A DNA stretch of 64,000 nucleotides, taken from positions 4,524,983 to 4,588,982 of the forward strand of contig NC_051138.1 in assembly GCF_014839805.1 (NCBI RefSeq), in the 5' to 3' direction. The DNA is from Manduca sexta. Lineage: Eukaryota; Arthropoda; Insecta; Lepidoptera; Sphingidae. This document shows positions 47,706-59,517 of the stretch, one piece after another. The first letter of the stretch is position 1. Each line of letters opens with the position of its first letter. Made by a program: the position numbers and the translations under genes. The notes under the pieces were generated by a model. It made no database searches. It saw only the letters and a list, made by a program, of their open reading frames with translations, and was not told the origin of the DNA.

Positions 47706-48508
47706 CAATTATATATGTATAAATAATAGAATTTATTAGGCATACTTATGAACTAAAGGCGTAACTAAATGTGGTTTCTTTATGAACGCCATCGCCTAAA
47801 ACAAGAAATACCACAAGAACTCGCTGTCAAAACCTAGTCAGCTATATTTACTTTATCCGATCTCACGAAAACATCAAATTTGGAGACAAACAAAGCAGAA
47901 ACAAACACGACAATACTATGCAAAGATCAAAGACTACAAAGCGCAGACTCAATTACAATGTAGAATTGATAGTTTCAGGAAAGCCCTTATTAGGTAGACC
48001 ACGAAATAAGGCAATTTGTCGGACAAAAGGATGCCCCTTCGATGGACGCTGACGGCGATTCAAAAGTTTCCAGTTGACGGACCGAGGGGCCCCTCGTCCG
48101 AATTTATTGAATTTCATCCCGAAAAGGATGACCACACGTCCATTGTTCTGCCGGACATTCATTATACTTCACAGGTATGATTTAATTAATTTGGGGGATA
48201 GTGTTTTCTACATAACTATATCTATGGAGTTGTTCATATAATTTAATAAAAACTACATAATTTTTATCGTTCCGTATTTTGTAACTAGCTAGAGACACAA
48301 TTAAAACTTTTGTAAAGTTGTTTCTGTAGCGAACTTGTTTCCTCGTAACTTTATATCATTTCATACGTTTGCGGGGTAAGCCAACCGTTTTGTCCCAAAC
48401 TTACCGCCATAATTGGGTCTTAAATAATGATCATTATTTGTATTACTTTTATGGTTCTTTTTCTTTTTTACCTCCGCATCTTCCTTATTTTCTAATAAAA
48501 AATTCTTA
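47706..48508. other. Unique DNA, no gene recognised
   Basis: A minus-strand frame at 47953-48162 is open but unrecognised. It contains a GC-rich patch with GAGGGGCCCCTC, a perfect 12-bp palindrome at about 48085-48096. Confidence 0.4.
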
Positions 48509-48806
48509 CTGGTGGTAGGTCTCTCATATGAGAGAGGCCGCATGGGTAGGAACCACCTCAAGGTCTATTTCTGCCGCCAAGCAGCAGTGTGTAGTCACTA
48601 TTGTGTTCCGGTTTGAAGGACATTGTAGCCAGTGTAACTACTGGACATAATAAGACTTAACATATTATGTCTCAGGATGACGAGCGCAGTGGCATACCAA
48701 ACAACACTTTATTATTCAAAGTGTTGGATAGTGTTTCTATTATTTATAGACGGTTGTATCGCTCACCGTCAGGCGAAAGGCAAGCTGGTCTCGTCATTCA
48801 ATAAAA
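48509..48806 (-). repeat. Repeat D copy, full length, minus strand
   Basis: TACTGGTGGTAGGTCTCTCA, GCCGCCAAGCAGCAGTGTGT, TGTTCCGGTTTGAAGGACAT, CTCAGGATGACGAGCGCAGT, CACCGTCAGGCGAAAGGCAA and GCTGGTCTCGTCATTCAATA. Confidence 0.85.
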
Positions 48807-49122
48807 AGAATCACAATTTCATAACAAAGTAAATAGACGTATGGACCCAACCCCACGTCTCCCCGTAGCACGGCAACCAAACAATTTGTCCCGAACGAAG
48901 TCGGCTTTCAATTCTGCGATGAATTCTACCGGCGACCGCAGTGGGTCGCCACTATCCACAATTAATTATCATATCTCCTTAATACTTGGGATTGTTCATT
49001 TATTGAGTTGGGGTTTATTTTCAGTGTATTACCGGTCTTTCGCCAGTTATGACTATATGTTGCTCGCATATATATATAAAAGTCCCAAAACTGTAGCGAT
49101 TCATTGTGTCACCTGTACTTAC

Positions 49123-49280
49123 GACTTTTTTATTGCTTTAAATGACGAGCTTGCCATTCGCCTGATGATAAACGATACGGCTGTCCATAAACAGTAGAAA
49201 CACCATCCAACACCTTGAATTACAAAGTATTTATTGTTTGTTCTACTGCGCTCGCCATCCTGAAACGTGAGATGTTAAGT
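49123..49280 (+). repeat. Repeat D copy, 5' half only
   Basis: TTTTATTGCTTTAAATGACG, AGCTTGCCATTCGCCTGATG, AAACAGTAGAAACACCATCC and GCGCTCGCCATCCTGAAACG, then an abrupt end. With the reversed copy at 48509-48806 it forms a divergent inverted pair about 315 bp apart. Confidence 0.75.
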
Positions 49281-52180
49281 ATTAAATATTTTTATTTTTG
49301 TGATTGTCCCTTTAAATAATTTTATAGCTGAATAATCTTCATAAAATTTTGAATAGAAAAATAATATCAAAGACCTATTATATTTATTGGAACTTTTAGT
49401 GAGTCTTTGTATTGCGTACGGCTACTACATTGTGTCACATTATGTCTTGAAGTAAAACTTCCAGCGTTAATTATATATAAATTAAGATTATAACATTCAT
49501 TATCTCCGCTCTAGATATAATTTTATAGGGTACCGCATTATTTACTCAAACCTCTACATGAGTATTCATACTACATATATATTATTTGATAGATCGAATT
49601 AAGATAACAAAAAAGACAGATGGGACTGAAAATTTACTTTCCTTCACTACTAGATGTACAATAACAAGTTTAAAGAAATAGATAAAAAAATATATATAAC
49701 GTAAACACTATTTGATTACATGATACATTTGAGAAATATTTATACATAACACGCCTACAGCCGATTTCTAACTATCCATTATTAAAAAAGGATTAAATTC
49801 GAATAACAAGTCAATAATTTAAAAATATATCAAAGGAAGTCTCGCCGTTCAACGTAATTTATAGTAAAGTAACATAATATGAAGTTTATCGGAGGTTCAT
49901 CCACCTTGGGCCAGTGTCTAGAGCGATTCATTATTCTAATGTTAGCAATCTGTCGCTCAGTTCAGGATATAACTCAAGACGATATATAAACGCCTTACAC
50001 GGTATAATAGCAATTTGTTAGCTTGTTTATTGTTATTGTTCTGACTGATGTTTCCACTACAATTGATACAAGGGCGAATTGATGGTATCAGTTGTTAGTG
50101 ATAATGTGAATTGGGGATAAAAACGAGGCCGTAGCGAAGATGGCTTTTTAGAAAACGCTAATAAACAGAAAAATGTATGGGAATTAAATATCTTAACGAT
50201 AACTTTATCGCTAGAATATGTCATTCTCATATATAATTTTAGGATTAATGATTGTAGGGAGACATTTTGGCTACGGCACCTGGTATGATTGTTTGGTTTT
50301 TTGTTGATTATCTAATAATAATTTTCAATTAATTACATTGTATTAAAATTTAATTTTGCTAAATGACATTTCAGTTCGGGGCATATTACCATAGTAGCCA
50401 ATTTTGATTGTCAAATGGTCAGATAGACACTGTTTTGCATGGGGTTTCTGTTTTAAATTAATTAGTAAATGGTTAGCGTCCGCCATAATATTACAACTAC
50501 GAATCATTATTAATCGATTATAATTAGTAGTGTTATTATTTTGTCGAACATTCAAAACATTACTGTACCAACCATTAGAAAGCACTAAAAATCAGTATGG
50601 AACTTTTTTGGGCACAGAAATATAAATTTTTCGGCCTTCTCTGGTAACTTCTTTTTTAGGTCGTAGTAGTATTATTACTTATTAAGTTAGCTGTATTATA
50701 CAACAATATTAGTAGTATAACGTTTTAAAGTAGATTTCCTCTTCCCCGCACTAATTGTTGTACACTAATCCACAAAAAATCTTCAGCCACGAAAACCTAT
50801 TGCACCTAACCTACCGTTTTAGTGGTACAATCAATTAATTAAGTAAAACTGATCGTTCCTACATCACGAATCAAAATATACTTCATTCTTTATATCCAAT
50901 GAATCCGATTTCATTGTACTCTTACAGCCTAATGATACGAAAAAATCAAACCGAACTCTGTAGTACGAAAAAAACTAAGTACTTAATAAAATTTCAAACG
51001 ATTTAAAAGGCACTTAAGAAAACCAATTAAACTCCAAACTAATTAAGACATCACCAAACAAAGCTGAAATACTTCGCGCGTACGTACAATATATTCGGCG
51101 AACTAAGGGAAAATTGTAAAACTGCCATCGTTCCTCACAGCGATGCACCAGGACCTTATTAAAGTTTAAAGGTCCCGCCCATTATTCATGAAGGATACGG
51201 TCCCGCATGATTCCCCACACGTAATAGTATCTATAAATTGGCCGAACTTTATTGGCTATTAAAATAAGTAATGAAACTGTTTCGTAGCGTGCATTCGCTT
51301 TTTGATATTGTCTAATGTAGCTGTTTTCTTTTTAAAGTGATCTAGATCTGATTTTATCTGTTTTATGTGGCAGTTAGCTAGAATAGAATGACCTTTACGG
51401 TTTAAAAAAGGAATGAGTCATTGTTTGCTCGTTTTCTGAACTTGTACAATAATTTACTTCTACATCAATTTAGCTATTCATTAATGCATCTAGTAGCTAC
51501 CAGGAATACCAAGATAGTGCTACAAATAGCATTATATGTGGTTTATAAAGCAATGTACTGAATGGCAAATAATTACGTTGTAAAATAAAACCGGCAACAT
51601 TTACCTGCGTTTTTAAAAACTCTCAACTAAAACAAACTAGACTTCATCACTTCACTTCCATTTGTATAGTCTACTTTTCATTAGACAGACGACACCGAGT
51701 GGTGAATGTAAAAAAAACTCCACTAAGGAGCTCATTAAATATGAAGAAATCTTCACTGAATAAAATATTCGAGTGCCTTCCACAAAGGGAAACTGAAACT
51801 AATTTTCTTCTTTATTTACTGTTAAAGTGTACTGTTGCTGCTTAATGCTACAACTAGAAGCGTTCAGACTCAGTTTTAATTAGTACAATGTACGTACTTA
51901 TCGTTTGTTGGAGCTTAAATAAGTGTTCGTACAATATGAGCCACTTGTAACAACTTAAGGGTTCTTTGTTTACATTCGCTTTGTTAGGGCTCCGCAAAAA
52001 CTGTTATTACAGCAAATTTTCCTTAAACAATACAATGATTGTATTGTTTTTTAAATAAGCGCCATGCTAGTTTTATTTGTGGCATTAAAAATAATATTTT
52101 TTACAATGTCTTATAAATATCATGTTTGTCTATCGAAAAACCGTTAACAATAATTATTTCTGAAAAGAATAGTAATTGGT
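49281..52180. other. Long unique AT-rich stretch, no gene recognised
   Basis: 2.9 kb without recognisable repeat copies or motif-bearing frames. About 51140-51250 is GC-richer (CCCGCCCATTATTCATGAAG) and could be conserved non-coding sequence. Confidence 0.45.
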
Positions 52181-52505
52181 TGGAAGCTTGGACAAGCCTG
52201 GGATCCAGTTCTACGTTTAATTAAATCGGAACCCAAAAGACCGGCTGCCAGACTTCAAGACACTGTGAACTCATTCTGCGTAGATCGGACCAATAACTGC
52301 TAAAATTTAAAAAGTTGTATATTTGTAAAATGTAGGTAGATATTGTAACTTTGACTTTGCGGATGAACATCACTTCAGTCCCTCCACGACCACGAAGGCT
52401 GCAGTTTTCGAAAAGTCGGGAGTAAACTAAAATATTATATCCGCGGTAAAATCCGAAAAATAGTTTAATTTTAATGTCTAACATTCGCGTAAACATAAGA
52501 AATCA
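52181..52505 (+). mobile_element. Family F element, 3' end with coding tail and stop
   Basis: Positions 52181-52303 read as a 40-codon C-terminus (WKLGQAWDPVLRLIKSEPKR, PAARLQDTVNSFCVDRTNNC) ending at TAA. The family's 3' untranslated part follows: AATGTAGGTAGATATTGTAA, GAAGGCTGCAGTTTTCGAAA, AGTCGGGAGTAAAC, GCGGTAAAATCCGAAAAATA and CATTCGCGTAAACATAAGAA. The upstream border is abrupt, so the copy is 5'-truncated. The peptide matches that at 14902. Confidence 0.7.
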
Positions 52506-53040
52506 TTAAGAATAATAATCCTTTATCATACTACATGCTTCGTAAAAGGGATTCCTTAATTACCCCATATTTAAGATGTACCCACATTAATCAGAGTTTA
52601 GTAAATTTAATCCCATTCACATCCTCACAATCCGTTGACTTCCTGGTATGCAGTGAACCGAGGTACCGATTTCCATCAAATTAAACATCGTCTTGCCGAA
52701 CTATTTATAAAGATTCCACTGTGGGGTGGAAGCCATTCAAGATGTGAAATTTGACGTGTGACGCTCCGTAGCTCAAATAAAACGATCGGCATTGTGAGTT
52801 CGAGAGGTGTACTCATAACCATCTTTGTATTTCTTTGTGATGTCTTCATAGAGATCTATATAGAAATGTTTATAATACATTTTTTATTACGTTTTTATTA
52901 CGTTCCTAAACTTAGCGCGTTCAATCAAACAAACTTAGCTTTATAATATTAGTATAAATGTCGTATGTCTAAATGCATTCTTTAACTTTTCATGATTAAT
53001 ATTACTTTGAGCAATACTAATTACTTGGATAATATCTATC
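52506..53040. other. Unique DNA with a repeat C trace
   Basis: About 52905-52962 (CTTAGCGCGTTCAATCAAAC, AAACTTAGCTTTATAATATT, AGTATAAATGTC) is the 3' end of a repeat C copy. No gene. Confidence 0.45.
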
Positions 53041-53240
53041 GTTGATAGTTCTCTCGTATGCAAGTCTCTTAGTAAATACTACCGCAATGTCTATTTCTAC
53101 CACTCAGCCGCGATGTGTATGCAATGTTATATTCCTAAAGGACATTGTAGCCAGCCATAGGCATTAACAGATTTACCATCTTATGTTTCAGAGTGACTAG
53201 CGTAGTGAGGTGTCACGAAGTATTTAGTAATTCAAAGATC
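53041..53240 (-). repeat. Diverged repeat D copy, minus strand
   Basis: TTGATAGTTCTCTCGTATGC, TACTACCGCAATGTCTATTT, TTCCTAAAGGACATTGTAGC and TTTCAGAGTGACTAGCGTAG. Confidence 0.65.
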
Positions 53241-55040
53241 TGTATCGTGCTAGATTGCCCTTAGAACAAAGTGACCTAACTCAAAATGTATATATATTCT
53301 GACTTTGTTAAAAACTACCTTCCAAAGCATGCTCTATAACACTACGACGAGAAAAAGACAACATTATTGAACAGGAACAGATTCTCACTTTTGCCGCGAC
53401 CGTCCAATTCACTGCCTTTTCTATTGTTTTCAAATCTTGTTTGTTTCCGACTAATCGTCTTTTTTGGGTTAGGTCACCTAAGTTTATCGAGCAGCATACT
53501 CACATCGTCCATAACTGCGATAAAAAAATGCTAAATATTTCGGGGCTGTAAGAAAATCTGATATCTATTATCGTACTTATGAAAATAATTAATATTCTCA
53601 AGCACCTTCATTTAAATAAAATACAATATTATCAACTCTAACCATATATCCGATCTATCTGACATAATAAAAGTAATATCCCATTGCGTGTGAATAATAA
53701 TACAAAGAAAGGGCTCAACAAACGACGCACGTGACAAATTTCCAGAATATGATGACCCCTTCACCTCTTATATTCAGTTCCTATTGTCAATAAACGGATA
53801 GCTCTACATACACTGGATGTATAAAGTATGAACGCATTTATATAGATTCTAAACACATTCCCCGAATGAAAAAAATAAGACTTTTACGTCTTCCTTCGTT
53901 TAAAGACGAATGCGTTTTTGGATTCTCAATTTGAACGAACATTTGGCGCGCTCGGTTCTCTCGTAATGATGTAATATTTTCGTTTAAATCCCATATCATG
54001 AGAATGTTTGCGTATGCTGTAAAAGTATTTGAAGCAATATTGAAAGATGCCAGTGAATAATATTCTTCGTTTATTAGTAAATCATACTTTAATGATTGTT
54101 TTATTGTTTTCTTACATTTTTAGTGCCATATCTATGTAATAACCTGGATGTTCTTTAATAATAAAGGTTGTCGTCTCTCTCACAGAGCAGATGTTAACTC
54201 AGAAACCTAGGAAATTCTAATCAAAACCTCTTCTCTCTTCGTGATACTTTACCATTCTTTTCATGATATATTTTTCTTTACATTAAACAACACTAACTAT
54301 ATGGTTCTATAGTTCAATAATTTCTAGATTGTATACTAATGTAATCCAAAAACCAATCAATTTTAACAATATAAATCCCCGTGCGAAACAACGAGCCGCT
54401 AATATGCCCCTAACAAATAACTAAAGTGAATCTCAAAGCTCCAGAAAGCCGTATCGCGTATTAGCATGGAGTGGATGACATACTCCCATCGGATTAATCC
54501 ATATTACTCATGCATCAAAGGACTCGAAACGGCATTGTTGAGGGCCTTCTGTGATTTGCGAACAATCGCAAATTATAAGCTAGCGCTACGTTTGAGAACT
54601 ACTTGACCTATTTCTGTCAATATTAAATTACAATGTCGAGGGACGGCTTTATGTAATGGGGATTACGGATGGTTAAATAGAATATTGGTAATAAATCGGC
54701 TTATTTTACTAATGTATGCTAATGGTTGAGCAAAAATACGTATTGATCTCAGTTCGCTAAAGTTGGCGACAAATTTTTCATTATTTTTATTAGATTTTGT
54801 ATTAGCCCCTTAAGCAAGGCTGTACTCGCTTTAATAGGTCAGCTCGACGAATGGTCGTGTGTCACCCCTAATTTGACATCCAATTTCTAAGTAGAAGTCT
54901 CACAGAAAACGGGCGAAAAGATGCAGCTATGCTATTATTTTTTGTATGGTGACCATATAAATCATTACGCAATCTCCCTTATCCTGTTTGAAAATGAACA
55001 AAAATGTCAGTATCAAATAAAAAAATAAGCGATATTAAAT
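53241..55040. other. Unique AT-rich DNA, no gene recognised
   Basis: No coding motif or repeat copy. One 8-bp hairpin with an ACAA loop lies at 54554-54573 (ATTTGCGA/TCGCAAAT). Confidence 0.45.
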
Positions 55041-55350
55041 AACGACGATAGCCTAGTTGGGTGTGGAACGGACTGCCAAGACGAATGTCCGCAGGTTCAA
55101 ATCCCAAGGGCACACACCTCTGACTTTTCTAAAATCATGTGTGCACTCTTTGTGAATTTATCGTTCGCTTTAACGGTGAAGGAAAACATCTTGAGGAAAC
55201 CTGCACATCTGAGAAGTTCTATATAGGAATTTCCAAAGTGTGTGAAGTCTACCAATCCGCACTAGGCCAGCGTGTGGGACTAAGGCCTTATCCTTCTCTG
55301 TAGTAGATGAGGCCCGTGCTCAGCAGTGGGCAAAAGTATATAAATAAAAA
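55041..55350 (+). mobile_element. SINE-B copy, full length, upstream of the odorant receptor
   Basis: ACGACGATAGCCTAGTTGGG, CGCAGGTTCAAATCCCAAGG, GCTTTAACGGTGAAGGAAAA, CACTAGGCCAGCGTGTGGGA and GTGCTCAGCAGTGGGCAAAA. It ends about 225 bp before the receptor's start codon, so it may sit within the promoter region. Confidence 0.9.
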
Positions 55351-55574
55351 ATAATATAACCCGTAAATATAGTCAATATCATGCAAACGCACACTTATAA
55401 AGTAAGCAGAAGTCTACGGAAAGTAGTCATTACGTAGTAATATGATTGACACACAAACTCTAGTTTCTGATCTTTGATTTGTAATCAAAGATGTCATTAG
55501 TCTTGTAATTTAAACCTTCAATCAACTTAGCAATTGTCTCCTTGCACTCGAAGTGATCAGACGCGTTTTCTAAA

Positions 55575-58500
55575 ATGGTAAAAACAGTAGACTGTTTAAA
55601 ACAAGAATTATTGTTCGAAATGGATTATGTTAATAATATAGGTCAGAAAATATTTGCTTATCCTTTCATAGGGCGATCGAAAACTGCTTTCTTCTTTTAT
55701 CGTACAACTTACTTCTTAGTCGTTCTAACAGCCATCCAGTTGTTCGCCACGCTTTGCCTGACTAAGTTCAAAGATTGGTTTGAAATCATCAACATAGCTC
55801 CGAACTTCGGCGTCTGTCTTATGATCGTGATAAAATACTCCAAAATATATTCTCACAGGAGCGTGTACGACAAAATTTTGAGACATTTTCGCTACGATCT
55901 ATGGGATGTTGTCTCTGATTCGAAAGACCATCGAGCGATTCTACAGCAATATACGAAAACAACGAGGTTAATCGTCAGATTTCAATATTATTACACTCTG
56001 ATACTAATTGTGATCGTTGATTTATTTCCTCGTATTATTATGTTGTACGAAGCGGAGTTTCTTGGTAATGAAGACCAGTATTTATATCCTTTCGATGCGT
56101 GGTATCCATTTGATAAGGTCAAATGGTATTATCCTGCATACATCTGGGAAAGTTTCATGACAGCCGTGGTTATTTTCGTATATGTTTTCGCGAACATGAT
56201 ACACATTTCTTATACAAGACATATTTGCATGGAATTGAAAATACTTGGTAATAGTATGGAAAATTTAATAACTGCTGAAGATATAGTCACAATAACGAAG
56301 AACAAGGACGTTGACAAATTACATGAGAATATAAAATCGAAGTTAAAAGTGATTATAAAACGACACCAGTATTTGGCCGAGTAAGTTATTATTAAGTTTT
56401 TTTTATTGCTTTGAATGACGAGACGAGCTTGCTGTTCGCCTGATGGTAAGCGATACGACCGCCTATAAACAGTAGAAACACCATCCAACACCTGGAATTA
56501 CAAAGTATTGTTTGCTATTCTACTGCGCTCGCCATCCTAAGATATGAGATGTTAAGTCTTATTATCTCCAGTAATTACACTTGCTACAATGTTCTTTAAA
56601 CCAGAACATAACAGTCACTATACACACTACTTGGTAGTAGAAATAGATGTTGCGGTGGTACCTACCCAGGCGGACTCTCACATATGAAAGACATACCACC
56701 AGTAAAGTGTAAAAATTGTCAGCAATGTTCACTATGTAATTAGAAGATTACAAAACTTATCGTTTTTTTTTTCATTTAAGGATAACTTCAGAATTGGATG
56801 ACCTATTAGGAGACGCAATGCTTTTGACATACATTTTTGGATCCGTCTTCATTTGCCTTACGGCTTTTACTGCTACGGTAAGAGATATGCGAAATTATTT
56901 AAAAACAAGTTTTAAGTACTACTTACCTGTTACTTAAAAATATACCTTATTTACATTTTAATCAGTTTTCGAAATTTCTAGGTTGTTGGGGATATTTACA
57001 TGACCGTACGTTATGTATCATTCTTTTTATCCCTTCTCGTAGAAGTTTTTGTCCAATGCATTATAGGACAAATTTTAATTGACCATGTAAGTGATAGTTG
57101 TTTTAATGACTTCAACTCTGAAATAATTTTTAGGATTGCTGTAATGACTTTCTTGAAAAATGTTGTTTAATCTATAAAATAATGTACCTATACCGATTAA
57201 AGTATACATTTTATGGCAATATCGTTTTAGTTTCTTCTGACCTTGCGAAATTTTGGCTTGATCAGGTTTGCCAGAACAAAGACTTTGAGATCGATGACAG
57301 TCGTTGTTTAATAAAATAAAATAACTCTTTTGTAATATCATTAAATATTAATTTACCCTGATTTAAATGCTTGCCAAGTACAGACGAAAAATTCCGAATT
57401 ATTCGGATTCCCGAATTACCGCTCATTCGAATGTATTTGTTACACGTAGTTCAAAACATAACATGTCTATTTATGTTCGTGCACGAATTATTCGTCAAGT
57501 TATTTGGCGAATTATTCCACAATAATTTAATAGTGGAATAATATAATAAAAAAATTAATTAATTCCACAGAGTGAAAAATTCGAAAGAGCAATTTATTCT
57601 GCCGACTGGCCTCATTCCGAACTAAAGACCAAAAAAATGCTGTTAATATTATTAACCAGAGCCCAAAAGCCCTTTGTATATTCCGCTAATGGTTACTTGG
57701 TGATGAATTTGGACACTTTCTGTGGCGTAAGTATTTTTTTTAATTTATTGTAATGATAAATTGGAAGATCTAGATTCTGGACCATACAATAAAGAGAGCT
57801 GAAGCAAAAAAGCAAGGTGCTTTTTTGCTTCGAACTTCATTTCCAATAACCGTGGTTTTTCCTCACCGGCATTATACTGTTAATTTTTATTACAAATTAT
57901 AGTACTGTTGGGATTAAAATATTCTTATGAGGGTATTTGTGACCTTTTGCTATAAAAACACTAAACGCCTTATTACAAAACGAAGACTAACTATAGAACC
58001 GAGTTTATTACCAGGTTTAAACTATGGACTAAGAAAAATGGTATTACAAAACTGAGTTTATCGCTAGTCCGAGGACTATCTGTGGTACTAAAGTTAAACC
58101 GCCGTGACCCCTAGTTTAACTCCAGTACTAACCTCGAAACATCAAATTTGAAAGTTGATAATTGTGTTTAGAGAAACAAATATAAACTAAATAGAAAAAA
58201 TGGAAATAAATTTGATTGATTTAATGGATTTAGAAGATTTAAAAATGTTAGGAACAAATCTGCGGTTCAATAGACCCCGTAGTTTTCGTTAGTGAGTTGT
58301 TTAGTCTTACAAATATAGGTACATTTTACATAAGTCATGGTAACTAAATATTCATTACAAAAACAGCAAAATTTACTCACTTATTTGTTATTTTTTTCAT
58401 TCTTTTCATCTTAACATATTGGTACTCGTCTTGGTTGATTTATTATCTAATATGTAAACCGACTCGGAAAAAAGTTAACGTAGTATTTTTTGGATTAAGA

Positions 58501-59459
58501 AGGAAATTTGTACTAATTGAATAACATTTTAATTTATTACACTGCTCATAACCAAGAGGATTGCTTTTAACTAACCTTTTCTTCAAAAGTCCAATATTCG
58601 CCTCGTTTGTTTTGATTTATTGCTCCATTTTTAATTGGTATAACTAAAATATACGTAACGTACGTGATTCCACAACAAAAACATTACACTTGTGATGCTG
58701 TTGCCGTGCCTAAATTGTTTTCAAAGAACAACGTTTCTTTATGTTACTTGAAGTGCTATTGATCAAAATCATAAATAAACCGAAATGTAAACATTTTGAT
58801 AATGTTCAAATATGCGCGCCGCACACTTCATTCCATTGTACGCTAGCTTAACAAGTCAACAGTGAATTAAAAACAAAACCAAGCCATTTTAAATTATTCA
58901 GCTTTAAGATATATTAAAATAGCAAAATAGTATATATTTAGCATCATCATCATTATCTAAATCACATTTTATTAAACATTTTGCCCTTCGTTTTATACAT
59001 ACTTGTGTTAAAAGGAACGGTGCGTCAAACGCGGAGTGAATGAATCAATGGATTACGGTAATTTTTTGCTTATACTCTGTGGATACTAATTAAATCAGGG
59101 ACTATCTTCGGTACTAGATAATCCTCGGTTGGTCTTGGATTTGTAATAAGAATGAATTTAAGTCCGAATACTAACTTTAATACCGTAACAAACCTAGACT
59201 TTTTAGTCTTGGTTTAAACCCAGTATTAACCTATATTTTTGTAATAAGGCGGTAAGCGTTTGACATACCGAGGTAGCTGGTAATTGTCAGTCGTACCGGG
59301 CATTTTGATGGTTTGATATTTGTAAAATTATATTTGTAGTCAGGGATAATTCTTTTTATTTAAATCAAAATCATTTTAGTTCCTTACTATACCATTTTGT
59401 TTCAGATATGCAGCTTGTCCTATCAATTCTTCAATCTACTGCGCACAGCTTACAATTAA
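55575..59459 (+). CDS. Odorant receptor (insect 7tm_6 family), five exons
   Basis: Insect odorant receptors are seven-helix ligand-gated channel subunits in olfactory neuron dendrites that work with the co-receptor Orco. Coding exons: 55575-56380, 56781-56877, 56982-57086, 57571-57726 and 59406-59459 (TAA). All introns have GT/AG borders; intron 1 is phase 2 and introns 2-4 are phase 0. The product is 405 residues, a normal length. Predicted membrane segments lie near residues 39-62, 69-90, 133-158, 188-211, 281-303, 308-332 and 365-395. Family marks are the long loop with YPFDAWYPFDKVKWYYPAY (about 171-189) before helix 4, the QCIIGQ stretch in exon 3, RAQKPFVYSANGY in exon 4 and the terminal SYQFFNLLRTAYN. 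The first ATG gives a standard N-terminus. No frame damage was seen, so it should be functional. Ligand and orthologue cannot be inferred here. Confidence 0.95.
56396..56706 (+). repeat. Repeat D copy in receptor intron 1
   Basis: Full-length copy, TTTTATTGCTTTGAATGACG to CATATGAAAGACATACCACC, starting only 16 bp after the splice donor at 56381. It occupies most of the 400-bp intron and leaves the acceptor's pyrimidine tract (56762-56775) intact. Confidence 0.88.
57087..57570. other. Receptor intron 3
   Basis: 484-bp AT-rich intron without repeat copies. A perfect 10-bp hairpin (ATTATTCCAC at 57511-57520, GTGGAATAAT at 57533-57542) lies 28 bp before the exon-4 acceptor. A role in splicing is possible but unproven. 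Confidence 0.6.
57965..59252. mobile_element. PIF/Harbinger-like DNA element in receptor intron 4
   Basis: 1,288 bp between TAA direct repeats (57962-57964, 59253-59255), the target size and sequence used by PIF/Harbinger transposons. The termini are inverted: left ACGCCTTATTACAAAA, right (complemented) CCGCCTTATTACAAAA. Imperfect inverted arms of about 170 bp are full of subterminal GGTTTAAAC-, AGTACTAA- and AGTTAAACC-like words. Inside, a plus-strand peptide MEINLIDLMDLEDLKMLGTN followed by RFNRPRSFR and a stop (58200-58292) resembles the start of Harbinger transposases. A minus-strand RGEYWTFEEK (about 58575-58610) resembles the Myb-like partner protein. Both are cut short, so the copy is non-autonomous. 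The family is inferred from target duplication and these fragments. Confidence 0.6.
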
Positions 59460-59511
59460 TAACTGTATCGGATAATTTATTGATAAATACAATATGTAGT
59501 TGGCACTATAA

Positions 59512-59517
59512 AATAAA
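59512..59517 (+). promoter_or_regulatory. Polyadenylation signal of the receptor gene
   Basis: AATAAA 53 nt after the stop codon, the first good signal downstream and at a normal distance. Transcript end inferred, not shown. Confidence 0.6.

Noticed and set aside
56210..56491. A minus-strand frame over the end of receptor exon 1
   Set aside because: It is antisense to the receptor exon and extends into the intronic D repeat.
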